A stretch of 64,000 nucleotides of DNA from Eutrigla gurnardus. Its lineage: Eukaryota; Chordata; Actinopteri; Perciformes; Triglidae. The stretch's first letter is position 1. Each line of letters opens with the position of its first letter. Both the position numbers and the translations under genes were made by a program. Location: contig OY741284.1 of NCBI GenBank assembly GCA_963514095.1, forward strand, positions 6,668,016 through 6,732,015, written 5' to 3'. The notes below the pieces were generated by a model that worked only from the letters and a program-made list of their open reading frames with translations, ran no database searches and was not told the DNA's origin. Below, piece after piece: positions 11,459 to 32,717 of the stretch.

Positions 11459-11535
11459 GAAGAGGGTGAGGGCAAGCTGGCATAAATGTATCACTTTTCC
11501 AAAGCTCTGCTGTACAATTGTTGATGTGAACTGTC
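11459..11535 (+). repeat. Second copy of tubulin tail and proximal 3' UTR (copy A)
   Basis: This block repeats 10452-10529: GAAGAGGGTGAGG, then GCAAGCTGGCATAA in place of GAAGACCTGGCCTAA, then ATGTATCACTTTTCCAAA and GATTGTTGATG-like sequence. It is preceded by TTCTTGTTGTTCAG, which is a good splice-acceptor context. In the tubulin frame it would encode EEGEGKLA and a stop. The same duplicate exists in copies B and C; in A the Harbinger element lies between the two versions. Confidence 0.85.
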
Positions 11536-12159
11536 ACGTTCAATTTCCTTCAAGTTTTCATTGTTCAGTGTATCGTTCATTTTAAAAGTTCTCCTTCACG
11601 TTCCAGTCTGCCTTCCTTGTTTTTCTGCCCGAGTATGTGATGAAACTCCTCACTGACTTCATGTGAAGGTAATGCTAGGTGTTGCACCACACTCTACATG
11701 TTGTAGCTGTTCCCCGCTTTATTTTGTCAAATGAGATTTTCCATACCACAAATGCAGGTGTTTAAATATTAAAATGTTTTAAACTGGCATCTGAGCATTG
11801 ACTCTAAAATGTGTATTTTATATTGCACTGGGGTCTTGAACACTAAAGCAGCGTCGGCAAATTGAGCCCAACTCTGGGTTCTGGATGAGTTCAATGAAGA
11901 GTTACACCTGCCGACTCTACAAAGCCATCATCAATGGAGTGCAGATCCTCTGTGTTTAAGGAGGAAACAAGCTCATCCTTCAAAAGTGGAGCGACGTGAC
12001 GGAAACTAAGCAGACTGAATTGACTGCAGGTCGAAATGATGCATACGAATATTGAGCAAATGGTTTTAATCATATTTCACATATTAAACGGTAGAGCAGA
12101 TATCTCAATGAAGAAACACCCAAACATTTCACAAAACTCCTGTTCACAGAGAGAATATT

Positions 12160-12171
12160 TTTATATATGTG

Positions 12172-12203
<32 letters not shown>

Positions 12204-12251
12204 TATAGTGTATAAATGTATATATGTACATATATGTGTACATATATGTAT

Positions 12252-12304
<53 letters not shown>

Positions 12305-12371
12305 TACGTATATATATGTGTGTATATATATATATATATATGTTTGTTTATATATATATATACACAAACAC
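12160..12371. repeat. (TA)n/(TATG)n microsatellite
   Basis: Long alternating TA tract with interspersed TGTA/CATA units. The equivalent place in copy B holds a (CA)n run (40335-40373), and in copy C a very short GT run (62827-62839), so this site is hypervariable among the copies. Confidence 0.9.
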
Positions 12372-12940
12372 TGCAAAATATTTCGCTGTGAATTCACAAC
12401 AAATTATTGGATAATTTTTTGCATGACTTTCACAGTAAGGATTACAGCAATATACTGTGACTTTTAGTCACAGCAATTTACTGTAATTTTGAATCTATTA
12501 CAATGCATTTTTGTAAAAGCACAACTGTATACTGTAACTTTACAGCTTCTTGGCAAAGCAATTACATCCCCCAACAAACCACTCTGAGGTAATAGAATGG
12601 CATATTTATTAACACACATATTTTTCAACATAGAAGTAGAACAAATGCCAAGAAATTCAACTTCCTAGTCAAACTTTCCAAAGCCGTCTTAAAATGCTGA
12701 GAAATTGTGCAGAAACTTAAAGCCCATTCAAAGTCAATAGGTTTCCTCAAAAGGGCGTTCGCATGAGGGTTCATTGTTGTCTGCTTCTTGGTCTTTGAGC
12801 CTCTTCCAGGATTGATGCCCAGGAAGCACCTGTTAATAAGCAAAGATAGTTTCAGTTTTAAATAGACTTGTGTATTGCAGGCAGCATTTATCAAGGTGTT
12901 CATCTGTGCTTTTTTCCATATCAAACCCTAATAGACTTAA
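12372..12940 (-). repeat. Conserved repeat with exon-like block (copy A flank)
   Basis: Starts with CACTGCAAAATATTTCGCTG and short near-palindromes (GTGACTTTTAGTCACAG). It contains a minus-strand block after a good acceptor (TTTGCTTATTAACAG, block starting 12830) that reads CFLGINPGRGSKTKKQTTMN and ends with FLAFVLLLC, followed by an AATAAA-type signal. The same block is found in copies B (39870-40075) and C (broken) and, without a tubulin gene, at 54.88-55.08 kb. I do not recognise the peptide. It may be the last exon of a captured gene or of a mobile element. Confidence 0.55.
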
Positions 12941-12963
12941 TGTTAAAAGAATTTTCCCGTAAG

Positions 12964-13602
12964 GAAGGTGTGCCTTGAAGGCGTCACTTAGCAGCCATTT
13001 GAAAATCAACATAAGGCCATTTATATGGGTAGGCCTAAATAAAAAAGGGAAATACAGATAGGGACAACAGCTGATATAAATATAAAAGAATATTATATTG
13101 GGAAATATTAAATAATAAATAAATGAAGATAAAAAAAAATAAGATTTTTATTTATTTTTCATGTATGTGCATACATTTTATTTTCACATTAACTTGCACA
13201 TTTATTTGATAACTGAGACTACAATGGGGCAGCTTGAGTCCTCTACACAGCACAGGCTTCGATAAACTCTCACATAAAAGCAATAAACTTGTATCTCCAG
13301 CCAAAAGTTGTGCTCGCGGTGAGTGTCCGCTGGTCAGGTCTGCGTCTATATGAAATAGACCGTCATCTTCTAGCCAATCAGCAGCCTCGCTCCTCGCTTC
13401 AGACCAATCACAGGGCTGTGCGGCTGATGGAGCGAGACAGCAGCGGTTTACCTGCTCTCCCCGTGCTCAGTGCACGTTAACGGGACGGGAGGAGGAGCGC
13501 CCGGTTGTTTTCATCTCCGTGAAGTTAAAACCTATGGATGGAAAGTGACACCGGATAACCTGCCTCGCGCCAAAGTGGAGGTTAACTTCCCAAAGTGCCG
13601 CG
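12964..13602. other. Intergenic and 5' region of the C12orf56 homologue
   Basis: A/T-rich to about 13250, then GC-richer sequence with CCAATCA motifs near 13373 and 13406 leading to the first exon. No TATA box is obvious. This likely holds the promoter and 5' UTR. Confidence 0.4.
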
Positions 13603-23265
<9,663 letters not shown>

Positions 23266-24204
23266 TCGCACACCAACACATGTGCTCTCACGCCTACAAA
23301 CAGGGCTGTGACAGTGTGTGCCTTTACCAACGTCTGAGTGAGTTGATGCTCAGTCAATCTGCCACTAACACAGGTGGAGCAAATGATCCCAGCAGGAGCG
23401 ATAGCAGCTTTCTAACATGTGTAGCATCGTGTTCACCATGTTCACCATCGTAGCTTAGCACGTTAGCAACCAACCATCTGCTAACAGACACTAAAACCAA
23501 ACATTTCTGCTGTATGAACATTCTTCCCTGTATTCCTGGATTCTGCCTTTGTGAATATTTTGAACATGTAGATTTGTAAATGTGCTGAGTCCTCAGGTGA
23601 GGTGCGCTGTAAATAAAGGTTATTTGAAGGTGAAGTTTTTTTGCCTGGCTCATGTTTTGTGGCAACACACAGTGGCCAATCAAATGCATGTATTCATGGT
23701 AGATTATGTCTGTCTATCACCCGATAGACAAAAGAAGATAAACAACAGTTAGACTGAAGAAGCGAGTGGTAATAATACCCAGTCAGTCTGAGGTTTAGGC
23801 TACTGTCGGCAGGTGGTGCATTAAAGATCTTCAAATGTTACCAGAAATAAAAAAAGACAGAAACGTTTGTAAAGATGAATTTAATCAGTGTGGTATGCTC
23901 ACTAAATCCCAAAGAGGCACTTGGATTCATAAACCTCCTTTCTAGGGTTGTAACCATCAAAGTGCCAACACACACACACACACTCATTAAACGGTGATGG
24001 AAGACGCTGCATACAAGCTGCCACCTGCCCATCAAGATCTAATCTAATGCTCATTCACACACTCACAAACCTTTCAGCAGGAATTTGGGGTTCAATTTCT
24101 TGTCTATTTTTCTTCACCAACTTTCAAGTCATAGAGTTAAATGTCCCAGAAAGAAATTTAACCATTCTCCTATTTTCTATCAGCTCCCCCGAAAAGGGAA
24201 ATCA

Positions 24205-24210
24205 TTTATT
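24205..24210 (-). terminator. Poly(A) signal of the thioesterase gene
   Basis: AATAAA on the minus strand, 84 bp after the stop codon of the BAAT/ACOT-family gene. Confidence 0.6.
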
Positions 24211-24293
24211 TTTGAAAGAGCAAAGTTAGTGACACAACACTACGTTTCCCAGCAGTGACTGATGGGCGATCTGTGCTGCTGTGTGGTCAGTTT

Positions 24294-24951
24294 TCACATC
24301 TTGGCTGTGGGAGTGTGGCTGGAGTACAAATGCTGCTGCAGAAAGGCCAAGATCTTCGTCCAGGAGTCTTCCTGAGCGTCCGAATGGGGTTTGGTTTGTC
24401 CTCCCCACAGTAGCATCACTGAAACACAGTGTTGTGTTTGAGACAAGATGAGAGTGCATCGACATACACTATCCTTAAAGGGACAGTTGACCCCAAAATC
24501 TATAATACATATTTCCCCTCTTACTTCTAGTGCTTTTCATCAATCTAGATTGTTTTGGTGTGAGTTGCCTAGATTTGGAGATTTCAAAGTCCCGACCCTT
24601 CCTGTGGACCACCATGGGACCTTATTTTGGGACTGATTAACATATTTGGTCCTTGTCTTCAATAATCCTGAACCAACAAAACAAAAACAAAGCCTGAGCA
24701 AGACTCACCTTTCTCTCTGTTGTCGCCCTTTAAAAAATTAGTAGCTCTGAAGTGAGGTGAGAAGGGCGGCTCAATCAGATGTCCTGCATCCGGGTAATCA
24801 AGTCTGGTCAGCAAGTGCTCCTTCCCTGTTAACCTCATCATCTGGGCCATCTGAGGGTCAAGGTCACATCAAAAGTGCACAAATTGTCCCTGGTGCTACA
24901 GATGAAAAAAATGTTATTTGTTGTTTTGTTACTAATTACTTAGTTATTAGA

Positions 24952-24989
<38 letters not shown>

Positions 24990-27119
24990 CACATCCTCAC
25001 CATACTCCACCGTGGGCCAGTTCTGATCATCATGGCCGTTGACCAACAACACTGGACAGTTTATTCTCCCCACCTCAAAGCGAATTCACCACAAAGAACA
25101 AGTTGAACGTGTGCTTGTCAGAATATTTCATGGATTAAAAGATAACCTCGTGACCTTCTCTAGCTCTGTGCTACTCATTTTTTGTGTGATTTCATCGGCA
25201 TACACTGCTCAACAGGTGAACGCTATGACCGGGGATGTGATCTAAAAGGGTTAAAAAGGCATTTTTCATTCCAGGTCGACTTTAAAAATGTGTTTATGCG
25301 TCGACTTTGAACCTGAGTTGTGGTTCTTTAAAGAAAGGCTGATAGCTGTTTAAGAAAACTATAAAGTCTCAATCCTGTGTGTCATTAGTGCAACGTGTAC
25401 TTACATCCACTTTCTGTGAGGGATCACTGGGAACCGGTAGAGCCACACCTCGCCATATCTCATGGTTGTTCTCGTCCACATGTGCGTTCTGTAATTTCCT
25501 GCCGTCACAAGTAAACGACCATGACACCAGTCCAGCACAGAAACACTGTTTACTGTATGAATGCTGCTGACAGAATACCTACGAGACCAACGCCCGATTG
25601 AGTTCTGCGAGGGTCAACCCACGTGGATAATAGTGGTTACCGCTGACACAAACGCAACACCGAGGCTGGAACAGAACAGCGGCGCACCATAAGACACTGG
25701 TTGTCCTCTGTGTGCTATCAGGGCCCAACGTACTGAAAACTCAGCCCTCTGTGGTATTCTAGGTCAAAGCATCTCCAAGATATTTTGCATTTGGTCCTTG
25801 CCTTGATGACGCTGCTCTCCGCTGCCAACAAGATGGTGATAATCGCTCCGAGGGAAAGGCCAAACATTCCAACGTTGTCGGGGATCACTTGAGGATGGTC
25901 CCTGACGATGTCATACGCCGTCTGTGCAGAAGGGGAGTTATGAAACACACAAGGTCGACCGGCTCCTTGAACATGAATAACTCAGTATGATAATGACAAA
26001 CCTCAAAGTATTTGGCCTCCAAGCCTGCTGTCCCCAGCTCACCGGCTTTGAAATATTCCAATGCCAAAGAAACATAACCGTGAGCTGCCAGCAGGGCTGA
26101 ACGATACTCTACCAGCCCTCCACCGCCTCCCCATAGATCCAGCAGAGCTGGGAATGGTCCTGGACCTGAGGCATGGATGAACTGATTTTAATCATCTTTA
26201 ATCATCTAACAGAAAATATAGGTCACAGCATACACAAAACTCTTTAAAGACAAATAAAAAGGAAGGTAAGAGGAGGAAATGTGTTTTTGAGGTGATGCGT
26301 GTGGACCTGGAGGTATAAACAGGGTCCCTCGCACTCCTTTCTCCCTGATTTCGATCCTCTGGGCCCCCGGAGCCATGTACCATCTCTCAATGAGCGAGGA
26401 GGCCAGAGGAGCCCGCTCCCTGAAGCCCTCCGACACGTGTCCACTGTAGACCGAGATCTTGACCAGCAGGGGGCAGCAGACGTTCAGCTTCCTCAGCCTG
26501 GCAGGTAAAGAGATTCAAGGTGTGTTATGCTGAGGTGAGGGGGCGGAGCTACAGAGGTCTGCCAAGCTCTCTTCTTTCTGACCATCCGAATCTGGATCTG
26601 GTCTATTTCCATATTTTCTAATATTTCTGAGGTTGTTAACTTAATTAATGGTGGCATTATGTTATCTGTGAGATCTGAGATCAAGTAGTAAATATGACAC
26701 TAATTTGTGTTATTGATTTCTCTGCAGCTTCACACCACTGAACGTTTACTACCTGAGACCTTTGCGGCTGCCTGGGACAGGACGCATGCTCCACAGCAGA
26801 CCCATGGCTTCTTTTCCCGTGTACGTTCCCCCAAAACTCAAATCCTCTGCAACTGCAAAAGCAATCAAGTGTCAACAAAACAAAATATACAAAATAGCCA
26901 ATCAGGTGAAAAGAAGTGAAACCCACGAGACACGGTTCCTTGGTTGTCACTGATGTAGTGTCCGTAGGCCTCCCAGAGGTCCTTGTCCTCAGAGGGGTGG
27001 AGGGAGTGGAGCGTCACCGGACATCCTGCAGGCAGATTCTCCACCAACACCTTGAACTCCTCATCCACCAGAGCTCGAGAGGGGGCAACGGAGAGAAGCG
27101 GAGGGGCAGCGTGGGACAT
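24294..27119 (-). CDS. BAAT/ACOT-family acyl-CoA thioesterase-like (10 exons, 430 aa)
   Basis: Exons on the minus strand: 26927-27119, 26753-26852, 26307-26497, 26002-26165, 25802-25921, 25583-25665, 25405-25498, 24993-25073, 24709-24850, 24294-24418. Phases fit with no internal stop. The N-terminal acyl-CoA thioester hydrolase/BAAT domain starts SVAPSRALVDEEFKVLVENL. The alpha/beta-hydrolase part follows, with WGGGGGLVEYR and GMFGLSLGAI. A Ser-Asp-His triad is visible: Ser239 (GLSLG), Asp330/331 (NGHDDQNWP) and His366 (YPDAGHL). A serine, not the cysteine of mammalian BAAT, favours hydrolysis of acyl-CoA to free acid over bile-acid conjugation. The C-terminus AKM fits a type-1 peroxisomal signal. 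Intron 5 begins with GC (AAG|GCAAGG). Neighbouring gene ends face each other with the C12orf56 homologue (tail to tail). Confidence 0.88.
24954..24986. repeat. Short (TG)n run
   Basis: About 33 bp of TG in intron 8 of the thioesterase gene, immediately beside the exon 8 donor. Confidence 0.9.
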
Positions 27120-28130
27120 GGTGGAGGGTCGCCTGTGGAGGAATGCAGACGTGCATGAGAGGAGTTATAGTTATAGAAGGGAGATCCTCCCAAAAAAAGA
27201 AGGGGGTTAGTAATTGATAAACCATGTTCTGTATTACTGAGAAGCATAAAAAGAGTTTGATTGAAGGCTGTGAGCGTGTGTGAATGTCACGGATGTTCTC
27301 AAGGTTTAGAGCAAGATGTCACGATGACTTTGTTATGACAACTTTGTCATTGATTGTGGGAGGCAGCAGGCATGCATCACAAAAGTTAACGATTAAATGA
27401 TTCTTGATCAATATTCAAAAACCCTCCACGTAACCCATACTAAGTATATTTTGAAGTACTTTGTGAACAGAATCAGAATACTTTTTAGACCCTTCAGGAA
27501 ATTGTACAGCTGCAAATGCTAAGTGTTAAGAAGAAAGAGTTGTGTACATAAATAATGAGCCAATACACATCGTAAACATAATGTGACAAGTCATACACAT
27601 GTAAAGTCAAATAAGTATACAAGTATAAAAAAATATAAATAATGACACCAAATATAAGTTGTGCATATACAATGGATGCATATATGGTCCATTTGTGTAT
27701 TTGCTGTTGAAGTAGAAGTATCAGTCTGTAGTATTGTGGTAGTAGTATCATAAGAAGATGCAGTTTCAGTAAGGTTTGACAGTTGTACTGTACCGTAAGT
27801 TAACAGCTAGTATCTGCTTCCACTCTGATAGCTTTATCATAGTGTTGTTAGGTTTATTTCCATGTCACTGTTCTCCCCCACATTAACACTACTAACTACT
27901 TTTCAGACAAAGACTTACAAAACATCTCATCACCTAATAAAGATTGAACTATGCATTATCACAGAATGATTAATAACCACAAAGTGTTAGAATTAGTTTC
28001 ACATTGACCAATGACAACATTAAAGTGTAAAAGTGACGGAGTTATTAGTGTAGTAGCAACCTGAGGCAGGTCATATACTCGTCCTGCAGTAGAGTATAAT
28101 AATGTATGTGAAGCTCAAACACCATATGTT
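27120..28130. other. Upstream region of the thioesterase gene; no gene seen
   Basis: A/T-rich with many short palindromes and simple runs between 27480 and 27780. It presumably holds the thioesterase promoter and 5' UTR at its left edge. No coding frame or RNA gene is supported. Confidence 0.35.
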
Positions 28131-28139
28131 GCAGTCCAA

Positions 28140-28925
28140 TAGTCCAAAAATAAGGTCCTATCTCCTATTCCTATCTCCTATTCCTTGACCTCTGGAGGAA
28201 ACGTCAAAGGGTCAAGGAAAGGCGATAGGAGAACTCAAAGGGATTCAGGAAAAGACGACCGCGGTGCTCAGAGAATCCGACCGGACTTTCACTAAACTAC
28301 GTCATTATAACGCGCCGCTGATGATTGACAGCTGATGATCGGCACCGGCGATTGACGTGCGTCTGCGCTGGAGAAACTACAATAATGGACTACAAAAAAG
28401 GCGTCGTCCACTTCTCCACATGTTGGTTTTATAAACAGCTGGTTCACTGACCGGCTTCAGGTCCAGCAGCTCCTCTTTCCTGTTTGACCGTTTGCTGTAT
28501 TTGCATTTCATTTGTGGTTTTAGTTTCGTTTAGGTCAAACATTTGTAACAAGATTGAAATAAATACCAAATAAAAAATACCATTAAATTATTATCACTGT
28601 CCACACATTAATCCACACAGTTCCAATGACTATATGTCTGCATGAAAGGAATTGTTAAATATGCAACGCATAGTTTGTTTTCATGAACGAGGTGTGCGTC
28701 ACTTTAAATGTTGCTCTCGCAAAGAATTGTGGGTCGGTGTAATCTCCTTTCCTTTCGCATAGGAAGGTCCGTTGCATCCTATGCTAAAGGAGCTCTGAAA
28801 GGAAGCATTGGAACTCCTTTTATTTAAATGTAGAGAATTCAAACGGCTCTTATCATGGCGGTGACTTGTTTACTTCCGGGTCACTTCTTTAGTTAGGAAC
28901 CTTCCTAAGAAAATAGACTATTCTA
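28140..28925 (+). repeat. Interspersed repeat, copy 2 (pair with 1.7 kb)
   Basis: The right part (28601-28925) is the partner of 1710-2035. The left part begins with CCTATCTCCTATTCC repeated twice and later AAGGCGATAGGAG, an inverted match, suggesting a transposon end. No reading frame is supported. Confidence 0.6.
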
Positions 28926-30925
28926 CCGCAGCCCTTCTTGGCAGGACCACAGCCCTGGTTAATAATTGGACCTCACCAATATTAAACCAGAATAATCTGG
29001 TGACCATAATGAGCCCTGGTCAAATCAGATCACTTTTAAAAATAACCCTGCTGTCCTGTTAAACACAAAAATATTAACACTTTGAATATAAATGATGAAG
29101 CTGGAGGTTATATTCAGTCTGGGTCTGTGCAGTGATGGTTACGTTTACATACGGACGGATGTGAACCAGAGAAGAGGAAGGCCTTCGGTGTGTGACAGGC
29201 AGAGTTTTATTCTGCCACATAGTGCCACATACTCCAGTTGTAAAGTAATTGTTACTGGCAACGCCGTCAACTTAATTACACATATTACCAACATTGCATG
29301 CAAATTTAATTTCTATCCATAACAGCATGTGTAATCTCAGGAATCATTTTTAATGCCAAAAAAGCATTCACAAAAATCTACTTAAAAAATAAAAAAATAG
29401 AAGAGCATCATAAGCCCCCAAACAGAGCGAGTTAGCATGCAGACACATTTTACCGAAATAAAGGATTTTGTCCAGATGTCCATTTAGTAGGATGCTACAT
29501 TTTGAGGATTTCCCCACACTTTCTAAATGAGGGTGATTCTTCAGCACCATTCGGGCTATGATGAAAATATGCTGGTCTCAGTGACGACCCAGACCCCCTG
29601 CTGTGGGAAGGTCACAAGCCTGATCCATCAGGTTTCTCCTGGCTCACAGTGAAGCAGATCATGTGTGCTGTGGCAGCTTGCCTTCATCTGGCTCTAGCTA
29701 GATAATTATATAATTGAAGAAAATGGCGATTCCAGAGATGTTAATGGCTTCTATATTATGTTTCCCTGTTAAAGTTGTTTTGTTAGGGAGCTTCTCCTCA
29801 TCCAATGTGAGACTCCAGAGACACAGGAGGTGTTGGGATATTTGGCTGTATGAATAAAACTTAATTGAGGTAATTAAGGTTGACTAACTTGAGCAAAGCA
29901 AATCACTCAAAGATGAAATAGCAATGGCAGAGGTCAACCTCAAGTTTTCAAGGACACAGCCATCGAGATTATCATCTCTTTAGAGTAAGTTAGGTTTTGG
30001 GAAAACACAGTAGTCGGGCTTCAATTAGTACGTAAACTAAGTGGAATGTAACTAACATAAGAGCTAAAACTGTACAAAAAAATGTAATAAATAAGTACTA
30101 ATTACTCTTTTCTTTTTTTACATGAGCAGACTTTCTTAAATAAACAATGAAAAATAATCCATAGATGTCACATTTGGCTCTTATATATTTCCTCTGCCCA
30201 TGATTGTGTGCAGTATTTAAACTCCTCCACATAAAGCATTGCATCCTGCTATCACTGCAGCTGATGAATGAATTAAAAGTCAGCGTAGCTTCAAGACATC
30301 CACTCTTTAAATCAAGTATACATACAAACACGTGTTTGAAGAGGTCTTTTAAACCAAAAGGACTCACAGAGATTGAGGCAGGTTCCCAACACATCCACAA
30401 CAGCTCAGAGTAATCTACAAATGCACGTGAACTCTCTGGTGGACTTTGAACCCTTCTACACATGCTTAAGCCCACCCTATTGTGTGTTACTTATCTCTGG
30501 GTGGTACTGAACATTGATCCAGCTACATAATAATTGCATTATGATTTATTTTAAGGCAATTACAGTAACCAAGATCATATTTTCTTGGTACAATTTGTTG
30601 TAGTCATGTAACATTGTCACATATATAAAAAGGAATTAACATCCTAACCATTCTTGACACCTGTAGGCTATCACTGGTAAATGTAGCCTTTTACTTTGGA
30701 AAAGAAACAAGGTGGGGATTGTCACTTGGTCAGAGGTCTGTGGGCAAGGTCCTCCAAGATTTGCTGTAGGTGTGATGTCAGCAAATAAAAATAAAAAGTT
30801 TAAATGAAATATAATATATTTATACACTTCCCTATTAATTGAATTATAATTAACATTTTTGTAAGGCTAAAATCACACTGTATACGGGACTATGACAGCA
30901 ATATATATTTATATAAAACAACAAC
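28926..30925. other. 2-kb intergenic stretch, nothing firm
   Basis: No convincing coding frame. A motif CTATGATGA near 29556 resembles a snoRNA box C, but no matching box D and terminal stem could be placed. A/T-rich from 29700. Confidence 0.35.
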
Positions 30926-31297
30926 AGGGCCAAGGTTCTGTGGGACTTCAGCTTCCAGACTAAACAGCTGCTGGCTAACCAACCGGACATAGTGGTGGTG
31001 GACAAAGAGCAGAAGACAGTGGTGGTGATAGATGTGGCGATCCCAGCTGACGCCAACATCAGGAAGAAGGAACACGAGAAAAATGAGAAGTACCAAGGGT
31101 TGAAAGAGCAGCTGGAACAGATGTGGAAGGTCAAGGCTAGCGTGGTCCCCGTGGTAGTGGGGGCACTCGTGGCAGTAACCCCCAAACTGGGAGAGTGGCT
31201 CCAACAGATCCCAGGAACAACATCAGTCCAGAAGAGTGCAGTCCTAGGAACAGCCAAGATACTGCACAGAACCCTCAAACTCCCAGGCCTCTGGTAG
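30926..31297 (+). pseudogene. Non-LTR retrotransposon C-terminus (R2-like endonuclease domain)
   Basis: The plus strand reads KVLWDFSFQTKQLLANQPD, then IVVVDKEQKTVVVIDVAIP, KYQGLKEQLEQMWKVKASVV, TPKLGEWLQQIPGTTS and ends RTLKLPGLW and a stop. This ending is widespread in fish genomes and usually annotated as the end of an R2-type retrotransposon. The PD...D spacing (QPDIVVVD, VIDVAIPAD) fits a restriction-like endonuclease. Everything upstream is gone, so this is a 5'-truncated copy. The frame itself is open to the stop. Confidence 0.75.
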
Positions 31298-31595
31298 AGG
31301 ACCCGAACTTGAGGATGACATATATGATATATATATATACAACTTCATATTTTGACAGTTTATTACATATAATTACATATAATTTGGTGCAAATGTTATT
31401 GGCTGTATTGGAAGTCTTTACATTATTTTTTTCTTACAGAAAACATGTACGTCAGGATCAAACTCATACATTCACACCCGATTGCTCAGCATCGGGGGCA
31501 ATTTGGCGTTGAGCCACAGCCGCCCCTAACAACTTCAGCAAAGAAATAATTAAAGACACAATGTGTAGAATTTTGATGTGAGCGATCACAACAAC
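31298..31595. other. 3' flank of the fucosyltransferase gene
   Basis: A/T-rich. No gene is seen. No clear AATAAA on the minus strand was found close to the stop. Confidence 0.3.
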
Positions 31596-32717
31596 TTAAC
31601 CCCAGTACCATTTGTTGAGACCATGAAAAGCTTGGTGCTCCCTGTGGTTTTGTAAGTATTTACATGTTTTGCAGGCATGTTCCCATCCAAAGTGAGACAA
31701 TTTGACCTCAAATCTGCTTCTCCAGTCAAAGTACCTGATGTACTCTGAAGTATTTTGGTCAAGGTAGAGAAGCCACTCAGCCAGCTCCTTTGGAGTGGAA
31801 AAGTCATCTACATGAATGAAGGAGTCAGCTGGGATATGGTCCTCGTAATTTTGTCTTGGAGGGCCCAGAACTATTGGTACACTTCCTCCCATCATAGGTC
31901 TGTATAACTTCTCTGTGATGTAGTCTTTGTAGACAGAGTTTTCAAAGGAGAGGTAGAATTTACAACTAGAAACTATCTTTAAATAGTCTTGGTCACTTGT
32001 TTGTTGGCCAAAGGCGTTTCCATAAGCATCAATCTTGATGTGATCCTTCAGTTTATTGTAAAACTGAACTCTCCTATGTTGCAAGTTCCAGTTGCTCACA
32101 ATCCAACACACCAACTTGTCCTTTGCTGGCAATTTGAAGCTTCGGTCTTCAGACTTCACTGGCAACAGATACCCATAAGGCACGGGAATACTTGAATCAA
32201 GGCGATAATTGCACGTCAAGTTGAATACGTCATCAAGTTGAGGGATTCGACCCAAGTTTGCAGGTGACTCCATATTAAACCACACCCATTTCTGAAAAAA
32301 AGGACGCGGCACAGTCGGCAAGTTTGATGGATCTCCATGTAAGTCCCTGTGGTGGAAGAGAACTCCGTGGGCTTTATGCAAAAGTGCCTTGTCGTCCGTC
32401 AAGTGGCATCTTGTGATATTGAAATCATTGCAGCTGAGATCAAATTTGTAGCCAAAAGGCCACATCCAGATCAGTAAAATGGTGTCAGGCTCAGCGTGCA
32501 GCGCTGTAGAACTGTTGGCGTTTGAATCCTGGTTCTCTGCTCTCTCTGCACACAGGAATTTAGGACAGAACTGGCGACTTCTCTCCGTGTTAATGCCCAA
32601 ATTGGGGTACTTCGTGTCGGTGTTGTACGTATTAAAAATGATGAACAAGCACAACACCATCAGGCTGCTGAAGAGAAATAGCCGCAGAGACGTCCGGTGG
32701 CAGGCTGAGCAGGTCAT
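31596..32717 (-). CDS. Alpha-1,3-fucosyltransferase, FUT9-like (373 aa, single exon)
   Basis: Complete single-exon frame of a GT10 type II Golgi enzyme. It would transfer fucose from GDP-fucose to N-acetylglucosamine of lactosamine chains, making Lewis-type glycans. A short cytosolic tail is followed by a membrane anchor (about residues 11-29), a stem, and the catalytic domain. Conserved blocks: ILLIWMWPFG (80-89), VLFHHRDL (119-126), WVWFNMESP (144-152) and the donor-site motif SFENSVYKDYITEKLYRP (257-274), followed by GGSVPIVLGPP. A C-terminal CKTC pair (349-352) fits the family disulfide. Sequons lie at N68, N100, N166 and N322. A TTTTCTCCAAAG just before the ATG looks like a splice acceptor, so a 5' non-coding exon is likely. 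Similarity appears greatest to FUT9/FUT4-type enzymes; the exact orthologue is not certain. Confidence 0.9.
   Translation of the reverse strand: MTCSACHRTSLRLFLFSSLMVLCLFIIFNTYNTDTKYPNLGINTERSRQFCPKFLCAERAENQDSNANSSTALHAEPDTILLIWMWPFGYKFDLSCNDFNITRCHLTDDKALLHKAHGVLFHHRDLHGDPSNLPTVPRPFFQKWVWFNMESPANLGRIPQLDDVFNLTCNYRLDSSIPVPYGYLLPVKSEDRSFKLPAKDKLVCWIVSNWNLQHRRVQFYNKLKDHIKIDAYGNAFGQQTSDQDYLKIVSSCKFYLSFENSVYKDYITEKLYRPMMGGSVPIVLGPPRQNYEDHIPADSFIHVDDFSTPKELAEWLLYLDQNTSEYIRYFDWRSRFEVKLSHFGWEHACKTCKYLQNHREHQAFHGLNKWYWG

Noticed and set aside
11891..12073. Conserved minus-strand frame of about 60 codons after each tubulin gene (ending SIDDGFVESAGVTLH)
   Set aside because: Conserved in all three copies, but so is the surrounding non-coding DNA. 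No splice acceptor or family match was seen. Possible but unsupported.
12552..12604. Possible tRNA or small RNA in the tubulin-flank repeat
   Set aside because: No A/B boxes or cloverleaf could be formed; the conserved piece fits a repeat end better.
29556..29700. Box C/D snoRNA candidate (CTATGATGA)
   Set aside because: No convincing box D, C'/D' pair or terminal stem was found at the right distance.
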